A stretch of 5,252 nucleotides of DNA, from the NCBI GenBank assembly GCA_003556985.1, contig PWPZ01000225.1:1-5252 (forward strand), read 5' to 3'. The notes below the pieces were generated by a model that was given only the letters and a program-made list of their open reading frames with translations, was not told where the DNA came from and did no database searches. Position 1 is the first letter of the stretch. Every line of letters starts with the position of its first letter. Origin of the DNA: Bacteroidota bacterium. Its GTDB lineage: Bacteria > Bacteroidota > Bacteroidia > Bacteroidales > PUMT01. Of the stretch, positions 1 through 5,234 are shown piece by piece. The position numbers and the translations under genes were made by a program.

Positions 1-782
1 GCTGGCTTCCCGAAGGCCAGGAGAAAGCTGTGCTGCTGGTTGTTCACGGACTCGGTGAACATTGCGGACGCTACACGAACCTGGTTAATCATTTTGTTCC
101 CCGTGGATACACAGTTTGCGGACTTGATCATCAGGGGCATGGAAGATCAGGTGGAAAGCGTGAGATGGTTGAAAGTTTCTATGATTTCATCCGTACACTT
201 TCCATCTACCATGAAATGGTGACGGACTGGCACAGGGATAAGCCGCTTTTTCTTCTTGGTCATAGCATGGGAGGACTGATTGCAACATATTACCTGCTTG
301 AGCACCAGTCCGCATTCAAAGGCGCTATTATGTCGGCTCCTCTTGTGAAGGTAAGTGGTAATATTTCCAGGCTTACAATCATCATGGGAAAGATTCTGTC
401 AAAGTTGGCGCCAGGAGCGGGAGTAATGAAAATTGATCCGTCCGGCATTTCCCGCGATCGGGAAGTAGTATTGAACTATACCAGCGATCCGTTGGTATTC
501 CGGGGGAAAACTCCCGCGCGGCTGGCAGCCGAGCTTCTCAGAATAATGTTGCATGTTGAACAGGCGGCAGACCAGATAACACTGCCTTTGATAATTGCAC
601 AGGGCGGAGCAGACAGCCTTGTAGACCCTCAAGGCGCACAGATGCTTTATGACAAAGCCGGATCTAAAGACAAGACGCTGAAGATTTACCCGGAGTTTTA
701 CCATGAGATATTTAATGAACCTGAAAAAGACCTGGTATTTGCGGATATAGAAATATGGCTGGAACGGCTGCTGAACACCTGA
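1..782 (+). CDS. Alpha/beta hydrolase, lysophospholipase/monoacylglycerol lipase-like (5' partial)
   Basis: The reading frame is open from the left edge (first full codon at 3) and ends at TGA 780-782. The true start lies outside the window; a GTG at 30 is in frame, but the codons before it (WLPEGQEKA) already fit the family's N-terminus. Residues are counted from that GTG. The protein shows the oxyanion-hole strand LLVVHGLGEH (2-11), the DHQGHGRS loop (33-40), the nucleophile elbow GHSMGG with Ser79, the acid in GGADSLVDP (Asp195) and the catalytic His225 in FYHEIFNEPE. This is the Hydrolase_4 (serine aminopeptidase S33) layout shared by bacterial lysophospholipases (PldB-like) and monoacylglycerol lipases, with the usual lid region at about 105-170. 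It probably cleaves acyl-glycerol or lysophospholipid esters in the cytoplasm or at the membrane; the exact substrate cannot be read from sequence. The domain is essentially complete, so only a few tens of residues should be missing. Confidence 0.93.
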   Translation, partial: WLPEGQEKAVLLVVHGLGEHCGRYTNLVNHFVPRGYTVCGLDHQGHGRSGGKREMVESFYDFIRTLSIYHEMVTDWHRDKPLFLLGHSMGGLIATYYLLEHQSAFKGAIMSAPLVKVSGNISRLTIIMGKILSKLAPGAGVMKIDPSGISRDREVVLNYTSDPLVFRGKTPARLAAELLRIMLHVEQAADQITLPLIIAQGGADSLVDPQGAQMLYDKAGSKDKTLKIYPEFYHEIFNEPEKDLVFADIEIWLERLLNT

Positions 783-794
783 AAATAAAATACA

Positions 795-812
795 GAAACC
801 GGTTTCGCCGGT
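795..812. other. 12-bp perfect palindrome with overlapping small hairpin
   Basis: GAAACCGGTTTC at 795-806 equals its own reverse complement. It overlaps a second inverted pair, ACCGG (798-802) and CCGGT (808-812), around a five-base loop. It lies 12 bases after the hydrolase stop and about 80 bases before the next start. No T-run follows, so an intrinsic terminator is not supported. A protein-binding site or a weak processing hairpin are the alternatives. Only the symmetry is directly seen. Confidence 0.35.
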
Positions 813-862
813 ATTACAGGACATCTGGTAAAAAAGAATTGTTCGCATAACCTTTTACAGGG

Positions 863-870
863 TTTATTTG
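863..870 (+). promoter_or_regulatory. Weak Bacteroidota -7-like element upstream of the SRPBCC gene
   Basis: TTTATTTG differs by one base from the Bacteroidota -7 consensus TAnnTTTG and lies 14 bases before the ATG at 885. No convincing upstream -33 TTG at proper spacing was recognised, and the very short leader argues against it. Listed only as a candidate. Confidence 0.15.
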
Positions 871-884
871 TTTATTGCAGAACT

Positions 885-1343
885 ATGGCCTTCTATCAGT
901 TAAATAAAAAGCAGTTTCTTCCTGCTACTAAAGACGAGGTTTGGGATTTTATTTCAAATCCCGGTAATTTGGGGTTAATAACACCGGATTACATGGGATT
1001 TAATATCACCTCTGTCGATCTGCCTGAAAAAATGTACCCGGGGATGATAATCACCTATACCGTGAAGCCTTTACTGGGTATTAAAATGAAATGGGTAACC
1101 GAGATAACCCATATTGAGGAGAAGAGGTATTTTGTTGACGAGCAGAGGGACGGCCCATACTCAATGTGGCATCACCAGCATATAATCGAACCGGCTGAGA
1201 ACGGTGTGATGATGAGAGATATTGTCTCATATAAGCCTCCTATGGGATTCCTGGGAGCTATTGCCAACAGCCTGGTAATCCGGCGGCAGCTTGAAGATAT
1301 TTTTAACTATCGTGAAAAAGTTCTGGAGAAAAGGTTCCGGTGA
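885..1343 (+). CDS. SRPBCC-fold (START/Bet v1-like) ligand-binding family protein
   Basis: A 152-residue cytoplasmic protein with no signal peptide or membrane segment. It shows the pattern of the small stand-alone SRPBCC proteins: an N-terminal strand then helix (QFLPATKDEVWDFISNPGNL, 10-29), ITPDYMGFNI, the central GIKMKWVTEIT strand, the DGPYSMWHHQHIIEP segment, then DIVSYKPPMGFLG and a long C-terminal helix with IRRQLEDIFNYREKVLE. Family members form a hydrophobic cavity that binds a lipid-like or other small ligand; related domains occur fused to sugar-nucleotide epimerases (TIGR01777 type). No catalytic residues can be assigned. ATG 885 is the only plausible start: the frame is open back to 789 but has no other ATG, GTG or TTG. 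No Shine-Dalgarno is seen. It lies 102 bases behind the hydrolase, so co-transcription is possible but unproven. Family assignment is fairly sure; function is unknown. Confidence 0.85.
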   Translation: MAFYQLNKKQFLPATKDEVWDFISNPGNLGLITPDYMGFNITSVDLPEKMYPGMIITYTVKPLLGIKMKWVTEITHIEEKRYFVDEQRDGPYSMWHHQHIIEPAENGVMMRDIVSYKPPMGFLGAIANSLVIRRQLEDIFNYREKVLEKRFR

Positions 1344-1382
1344 TTTTGTTAATTGGTATTTTGTTTTCTTATATTCGTTAAT

Positions 1383-1393
1383 CCGACTGTCGG
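1383..1393. other. Short inverted repeat just before the methyltransferase start
   Basis: CCGACTGTCGG has perfect 5-base arms around one central base, 21 bases before ATG 1415. Its GC-rich symmetry stands out in an AT-rich leader. It could be an operator half-site pair or a small hairpin near the translation start. There is no independent support for either. Confidence 0.25.
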
Positions 1394-1414
1394 CATTTAT
1401 TGAGAAAAAATAAA

Positions 1415-2176
1415 ATGAGAAGAAACTATAAGGGAATTAGTATTAATACTTCAAAGAATACTCATGAAACTGTTTTTAACCTGATACGCAGAAAAGATAC
1501 GGATAGCATTATTGCAGATGTTCCAGCAGGGGCCGGAGCATTTGTTCAAAGATTAAAAGACGCCGGTTTTAAAAATATTATAGCAATTGATATTGAAAAT
1601 ATTTTAGAAATAGAGCACCCTGATTTTATTAAGGGGGATATGACTAAAACGCTACCTCTTGCTGATAATTCGTGTGATATTTTATTATGTATTGACGGGA
1701 TAGAGCATATTGACAGGCAATTTGACTTTATAGGCGAAGTTAATCGAATCCTCAAGAATAAAGGGGAGATTATTATTTCAACCCCAAATGCAAGTAGCTT
1801 AAGATCAAGGTGGAAGTGGTTTATTACAGGACATCATCATAAATGCAATTCGCCATTGGATGAAAACAATCCCAGTCCGCTCCATCATATAGGTATGATT
1901 TCATTTCCGGAATTAAGGTATTTACTCCATACAAAAGGATTTAAAATAGATAAAGTAACAACCAACAGAATTAAGCCGGTTAGTTTTGTGTACTGCCTTT
2001 TTCTTCCGTTAATATACTTATCAACTTATTGGCTTTATATCAGAACAGGTAAAAAGCAAGGGACGTTGGAAATAAATAAGAGTGTTTTCAAAACGATGTT
2101 TTCCAGAAGCGTCCTTTTTGGAGAAACCCTGATCGTTAAAGCTTTAAAAACCAGTCCCAAAAACCAATCCGGTTAA
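1415..2176 (+). CDS. Class I SAM-dependent methyltransferase
   Basis: A 253-residue protein with the Rossmann-fold methyltransferase signature. Motif I is ADVPAGAGAF (34-43), which binds the methionyl part of SAM. The acidic end of strand 2 is in AIDI (Asp59), FIKGDM (71-76) follows, and CDILLCIDGIEHID (87-100) is the typical motif before the helix NRILKNKGEIIISTP (110-124). This matches the Methyltransf_11/23 group (UbiG/MetW-like). The substrate is unknown. The His-rich segment GHHHKC then SPLHHIG (139-160) may belong to the substrate side. A hydrophobic stretch at about 178-199 (VYCLFLPLIYLSTYWLY) could dock on or cross the membrane, as in methyltransferases acting on lipids or lipid-linked sugars. 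A TTG at 1400 would add five residues; ATG 1415 was chosen because neither site has a Shine-Dalgarno. Two 60-base samples (1441-1500, 1561-1620) are each 28% GC, against 43% in the hydrolase and 52% in the CsgG gene, suggesting transfer. Confidence 0.88.
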   Translation: MRRNYKGISINTSKNTHETVFNLIRRKDTDSIIADVPAGAGAFVQRLKDAGFKNIIAIDIENILEIEHPDFIKGDMTKTLPLADNSCDILLCIDGIEHIDRQFDFIGEVNRILKNKGEIIISTPNASSLRSRWKWFITGHHHKCNSPLDENNPSPLHHIGMISFPELRYLLHTKGFKIDKVTTNRIKPVSFVYCLFLPLIYLSTYWLYIRTGKKQGTLEINKSVFKTMFSRSVLFGETLIVKALKTSPKNQSG

Positions 2177-2401
2177 TCAGCAGAAGCAGGCTCCTTGTGC
2201 CGAAACACTTTTCATCAAGGGAATTATTTCCTGAGCCATTAATTATGTCAAAGATGCTTGTCGGAAGCATGGAGATGTCAAGCCTTTCGGCTATGGTAAA
2301 AGTGGGAAATTACGATCTCACTCCTCAGTCTCCGTTAAATATTTGGAAACCCCGTGGCAGTTTTTTATTGCCGGCCGGAAGCGCAGCAAGAGATTTGAGT
2401 T
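2177..2401. other. Intergenic region between convergent genes, no supported gene
   Basis: No frame here has a convincing start, length and family resemblance together. A plus-strand frame from 2197 opposes the secreted-protein gene and has low-complexity Ser/Leu composition, so it is dismissed. On the minus strand two stop-bounded open runs have protein-like composition (one ending at 2325, one from 2309 down to 2136) but lack starts. A GC-rich palindrome CCGGCCGG lies at 2371-2378. No stem followed by a T-run was found on either strand, so the expected bidirectional terminator between these convergent genes is not recognisable. Confidence 0.5.
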
Positions 2402-3181
2402 CTATTCTGCTGCCGTTGGAGCACCTATCCAGCCCGTCACACGAAAGTTATATACAAGTTCCACAGGTCCTGTAGGTGTTTCATGGACCTCGTTATGTGC
2501 TTTATTAATATTGATCGGTATGGTCAGGGGAATTTCATCGCTACCTGCCCCTAAGTTCCGGAGCAGCTGGAAATCAATTTCCAGCAGTTCATAGCCGGAT
2601 ATTTCCTCATAACCATCTTCATCTTCCACTGCTGATTCAGGGTCCTCGCCGATATCATAAATACCATTGAACCCAAATCCATTTACACATTGAGAATTGG
2701 AGCAATCCGATCCTTCCAGGTCAATTTCAACAGGCCAGAACTGTAAACTGACCCGGTCCTGTCCTGCCGGCTTTACTCCAAGAGTAACCCGTGCCTTATA
2801 AAGCTCAGCCGCAATTTCTTTTTCTGCCTTGCCAATGAGCAGAGACTGGCCATCCTGGCATGGGTGGGTTTGAATTACTTTCAGGGTAGGGACCAAAGCC
2901 CTGGGCGCGGTTGCATCCAAATTCTGAACAGCCATATATAGATAGTCCTTTCCCATCTTTAAACGGTTAATTGTGTACAATGCCGAATGCGTGAAACTAA
3001 TATCCGACGAAGTGTTCACCCTTGTTGGTGATTCGCCTGCCAGGAAATGTTCCTCATACACTGCTTCAACATTTAAATGGACCCATACTTCTGCTTTATC
3101 CTGGGAAGTTGAGGAAATAAAGATAAAAAACAGGTAGCAAAATAAGAGTGCCGGAATGATGGTTTTTCGTTTGTTTTTCAT
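2402..3181 (-). CDS. Secreted/periplasmic protein of unknown function
   Basis: A 259-residue protein with a clear Sec signal peptide: a basic start (MKNKRK), a hydrophobic core (TIIPALLFCYLFFIFI) and likely cleavage near SSTSQ (about 23-27). The only cysteine in the leader (Cys15) is inside the core, so it is not a lipoprotein. The mature part looks beta-rich. Cys108, Cys160 and Cys165 (SDCSNSQC) could form a disulfide after export. Residues about 154-202 are strongly acidic (GEDPESAVEDEDGYEE), a composition that can suit calcium binding, though no canonical EF-hand loop is seen. The last 50 residues contain an IPLTIPININ strand and end at PTAAE. I do not recognise a family. The start at 3179-3181 is supported by AAGGAAAG (complement of 3191-3198) 9 bases upstream. 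The gene converges on the methyltransferase and diverges from the beta-barrel/CsgG pair. An envelope or extracellular location is likely; function is unassigned. Confidence 0.85.
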   Translation of the reverse strand: MKNKRKTIIPALLFCYLFFIFISSTSQDKAEVWVHLNVEAVYEEHFLAGESPTRVNTSSDISFTHSALYTINRLKMGKDYLYMAVQNLDATAPRALVPTLKVIQTHPCQDGQSLLIGKAEKEIAAELYKARVTLGVKPAGQDRVSLQFWPVEIDLEGSDCSNSQCVNGFGFNGIYDIGEDPESAVEDEDGYEEISGYELLEIDFQLLRNLGAGSDEIPLTIPININKAHNEVHETPTGPVELVYNFRVTGWIGAPTAAE

Positions 3182-3190
3182 AATGGCCTA

Positions 3191-3198
3191 CTTTCCTT
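3191..3198 (-). promoter_or_regulatory. Ribosome-binding site of the secreted-protein gene
   Basis: Read on the minus strand, AAGGAAAG sits 9 bases before the ATG whose last base is 3179. It is a partial Shine-Dalgarno match and the best-placed one in the window, and it supports that start. Confidence 0.5.
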
Positions 3199-3263
3199 TT
3201 AATTTTTATATTTTGTATTTGTTATTATGTGGAAAAGAGATAAAATCAGGATGCAGGACTTTT

Positions 3264-3290
3264 AGAGGCTTTTATTGTATAAATGCCTCT
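3264..3290. repeat. 27-bp interrupted palindrome
   Basis: AGAGGC (3264-3269) pairs with GCCTCT (3285-3290). After one mismatch (3270/3284), TTTAT (3271-3275) pairs with ATAAA (3279-3283) around a TGT loop, giving 11 paired bases and one mismatch. Neither strand has a T-run after the stem, so it does not look like a terminator. It lies 83 bases upstream of the minus-strand start, where an operator would fit. Confidence 0.6.
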
Positions 3291-3459
3291 GCAACACTAT
3301 GAGATTTATTCATATAATAAAAATAAGAAAATAAATAATTCAACTCCTGCTTTTCACAGATATTTTTTCCTGTAAAAAACAAGAAGTCAAATATTGTCCG
3401 GAAAATACAAAACTTTGGGCTACAGCAGGTACCGCTTGGCTTTAGCTTATTCTTGTCAT

Positions 3460-3511
3460 AAGCATCTTATTATCAATGAAATTATTATGTCGTTATCCAG
3501 TAAAGATGCTT
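3460..3511. repeat. 9-bp inverted repeat with 34-base spacer
   Basis: AAGCATCTT (3460-3468) and AAGATGCTT (3503-3511) are exact reverse complements separated by 34 AT-rich bases. They lie upstream of the beta-barrel gene. The spacing could suit paired binding sites or a long-loop hairpin in the leader RNA. Function is not established. Confidence 0.5.
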
Positions 3512-3667
3512 TTCAAACTGTTGAATCCTAAATGCCAATATATTCTTTCATGGTATAAGTAATCGATGAGGAGCCCATGAATTATATATCTGGAGAAGGA
3601 GGGAGATGACAACCTTCAGCAAGGCCTTGATCAAAAAAAAGTTGCGTGGATTTGTTTTTTCCTTATA

Positions 3668-3675
3668 TTTATTTG
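3668..3675 (+). promoter_or_regulatory. Candidate Bacteroidota -7 element for the beta-barrel gene
   Basis: TTTATTTG is one base off TAnnTTTG and sits 35 bases before ATG 3711, immediately before the hexamer repeat. The nearest TTG motifs (3642-3644 and within 3651-3654) are spaced 23 and 13 bases away, not the usual 19-21, so this is weak. Confidence 0.25.
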
Positions 3676-3678
3676 GTA

Positions 3679-3702
3679 TAAACCTAAACCTAAACCTAAA
3701 CC
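3679..3702 (+). repeat. Tandem repeat, four copies of TAAACC
   Basis: Four exact consecutive copies of the hexamer TAAACC end 8 bases before ATG 3711. If translation began at the upstream ATG 3606 the repeat would be coding and give alternating Asn-Leu; with the preferred start it is 5' leader. Such repeats can change copy number by slippage, altering leader length without changing the coding frame. Confidence 0.9.
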
Positions 3703-3710
3703 ACAAGCTT

Positions 3711-4250
3711 ATGAAAAATTTTTTGACTCTTTTAGTTATTCTGTTAGCAGTCCCGGCACTCGCGCACAGCCAGGGAAATATCGGAATAAGTGCTCAGGGG
3801 GGTATGACATTGCCCCTGGGGGATTTCCGAGATTTCGCCAGGCCGGGCTACGTCGGAACCGGATTCCTGTTCTTTGAGCTCTCTCCTGGGATAGAAATCA
3901 CAGCTACTTCGGGATACTTGATGTGGGATGCCGATTCGGAAATAGCTGATATAACCTTAACCTCAATACCTTTACTTCTGGGTGTTCGGTACTATTTTGG
4001 TGAAGGGGGGTATGCTCCTTATGCAGCACTGGAAGGGGGATTGCATTTCCTCAAATCTGAAGGTTTTGGCTTCGAGAGCCAATCGGAAGAAGTTGGGTAT
4101 GGCATTGGAGGCGGATTGCTGTTTCGGGTTTCAAATAATTTCTTCTTTGATCTTGGTGTGAAATATAATTCCATTTTGGACAGTGAAGCCAATGATTATT
4201 CATCCGATTTCTTGAGCTTTATGCTTGGGGTGAGAATTGCTTTCATATAA
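3711..4250 (+). CDS. Small outer-membrane beta-barrel protein
   Basis: A 179-residue protein with a textbook signal peptide at 3711: MKNFLTLLVILLAVPALA, with cleavage near residue 18-21. The mature part has alternating strands rich in Gly and aromatics: GISAQGGMTLPLG, VGTGFLFFELSPGIEITATSGYLMW, SIPLLLGVRYYF, YAPYAALEGGLHFL, YGIGGGLLFRV, FFFDLGVKYN and the last strand FLSFMLGVRIAFI. This is the OmpA-like/OMP_b-brl (PF13505-type) eight-strand layout, assembled by BAM in the outer membrane. It has no enzymatic residues and its role may be structural or as a partner. The frame is open to ATG 3606, which has GGAGAAGGAGGGAG just before it but at a spacing too tight for good initiation. Starting there would bury the signal peptide behind 35 residues including an INLNLNLN run from the hexamer repeat, so 3711 is preferred. 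The CsgG-family gene follows after 48 bases, probably in one transcript. Confidence 0.85.
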   Translation: MKNFLTLLVILLAVPALAHSQGNIGISAQGGMTLPLGDFRDFARPGYVGTGFLFFELSPGIEITATSGYLMWDADSEIADITLTSIPLLLGVRYYFGEGGYAPYAALEGGLHFLKSEGFGFESQSEEVGYGIGGGLLFRVSNNFFFDLGVKYNSILDSEANDYSSDFLSFMLGVRIAFI

Positions 4251-4298
4251 TAACATTAAAAAAATAACTATGTCAAATTTATTAAAACAGAATCAACA

Positions 4299-5234
4299 AT
4301 GGAAAATTATTTGTTATTAAAAAGTACTTTTTTGTGTGTTCTGATTTCATTCCTTCTCTTTCCTGATACGTATTCTTTTTCAGGACATGCAGCGTCTGCA
4401 GAAGACGAGCCCATTACTATAGCTATTATACCCCTCGAATACAGAGGCGACTACAGATTTGCGCGTATTAACGTTGGTGAGCAGATAAGTGCATTGCTGA
4501 CCGATTACATGGTTAATCAGCAGGTTAATTTTCAGCTGGTGGAACGTGATCGTTTAAATACGATCCTTTCTGAGCAGAATTTAATAAGTTCGGGTGTGGT
4601 TGATCCTTCCCGTGCAGTTGATTTAGGGCGCCTTCTTGGGGCAGATGCCCTGATATTTGGCACTGTCACCCAATTCAATCTTGAATCTACCGGAAGGGTG
4701 AGAGTAGGAAGAGTAGGTGTAGGTGGAACAAGGGGACGTGTTGGTCTCACTGCAAGGATGGTTAATGCAGAATCGGGTGTTATTATTGGTTCTGTACAGG
4801 GGAGCGGATCGGCAACAGGAGCATCTTTTGATGCCAGGATGCAGAATGTGAGTTTTCGCGGTGCAGAGTTTATGGAAAGTGCTATTGGTCGTGCCACTTA
4901 CGATGCAGTGGATGACATAGGAGAAAATCTTGTAACGATGGTTAGTGATAATGCCGGCAAAGTGAGCAGACCGGCAGCACGTGAAGTCCGCATGGGAAAG
5001 ATCGTTCAACTGCTTGAAAATGGTGTTATAATTAACGCAGGCGCAAACGACGGGGTAAGAGAAAAGCAGCAGCTTCAGATTGCAAGACTGATGCAGGTAG
5101 AGGGACTTGATGAGGCAGTACGCATCCCTATCGGAACTATTGAGATAGTGAGTGTTCAGAATACCGCATCTGTTGCGATATTTGTTGACGGTGGGGATGA
5201 TGTGAATGAAGGAGATGTGGTGCTGTTTGAATGA
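4299..5234 (+). CDS. CsgG-family envelope protein with extra C-terminal domain
   Basis: A 311-residue protein. A hydrophobic leader (residues 6-27, likely cleavage near HAASA) is followed by a CsgG domain at about 38-222: ITIAIIPLEYRG, the helix VGEQISALLTDYMV, VERDRLNTILSEQ (81-93), LGRLLGADALIFGTVTQF (109-126), GRVGLTARMVNAESGVIIGSVQGSGS (146-171) and a helix around AIGRATYDAVDDIGENLV. CsgG forms the outer-membrane pore for curli subunits; many family members in other phyla have different or unknown envelope roles. Residues about 131-144 form an Arg/Gly/Val-rich hairpin (VGRVGVGGTRGRVG). The C-terminal part (about 231-311: GKIVQLLENGVIINAGANDG to DVNEGDVVLFE) resembles the small beta-barrel domain found at the C-terminus of FlgT-like proteins. 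There is no lipobox: the only leader cysteine (Cys13) is preceded by TFL. ATG 4299 lacks a Shine-Dalgarno. Family is confident; curli function is not supported by context. Confidence 0.88.
   Translation: MENYLLLKSTFLCVLISFLLFPDTYSFSGHAASAEDEPITIAIIPLEYRGDYRFARINVGEQISALLTDYMVNQQVNFQLVERDRLNTILSEQNLISSGVVDPSRAVDLGRLLGADALIFGTVTQFNLESTGRVRVGRVGVGGTRGRVGLTARMVNAESGVIIGSVQGSGSATGASFDARMQNVSFRGAEFMESAIGRATYDAVDDIGENLVTMVSDNAGKVSRPAAREVRMGKIVQLLENGVIINAGANDGVREKQQLQIARLMQVEGLDEAVRIPIGTIEIVSVQNTASVAIFVDGGDDVNEGDVVLFE

Larger units (their letters stand above)
3182..3710. promoter_or_regulatory. Long divergent intergenic/leader region
   Basis: This 529-base AT-rich stretch separates the minus-strand secreted-protein gene from the plus-strand beta-barrel gene and must carry both promoters. 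It holds an interrupted palindrome (3264-3290), a 9-base inverted repeat (3460-3468 with 3503-3511), a purine-rich Shine-Dalgarno-like run (3592-3605) in front of an upstream in-frame ATG at 3606, and four TAAACC copies (3679-3702). A weaker stem, TTTTcACAG (3351-3359) with CTGTaAAAA (3370-3378), is also present. No tRNA, CRISPR or complete gene is seen. No promoter is an unambiguous match to the Bacteroidota consensus. Confidence 0.6.

Noticed and set aside
399..848. Minus-strand open frame of 149 codons
   Set aside because: It lies opposite the hydrolase, whose catalytic motifs are intact; the minus frame has no recognisable domain and is a shadow.
812..1835. A shared 14-base string TATTACAGGACATC at 812-825 and 1822-1835
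   Set aside because: One copy is in a gap and the other inside methyltransferase coding sequence; flanks do not match, so it is most likely chance.
2383..2413. Possible terminator stem GCAGCA...TGCTGC at the end of the secreted-protein gene
   Set aside because: The stem has a bulge and a long loop and is not followed by a T-run on either strand.
2197..2594. Two plus-strand open frames starting at 2197 and 2343
   Set aside because: They run into the opposite strand of the secreted-protein gene, have low-complexity Ser/Leu/Pro content and no good start context.
3679..3702. Telomere-like or CRISPR-like repeat
   Set aside because: Only four hexamer copies with no spacers; this is a simple tandem repeat in a bacterial context.
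4532..5009. Two minus-strand open frames
   Set aside because: Both are antisense to conserved CsgG-domain motifs and have no recognisable protein features.
4299..5234. Calling the gene csgG
   Set aside because: The domain matches, but there is no lipobox, there is an additional C-terminal domain, and no curli genes are nearby, so the symbol would overstate function.
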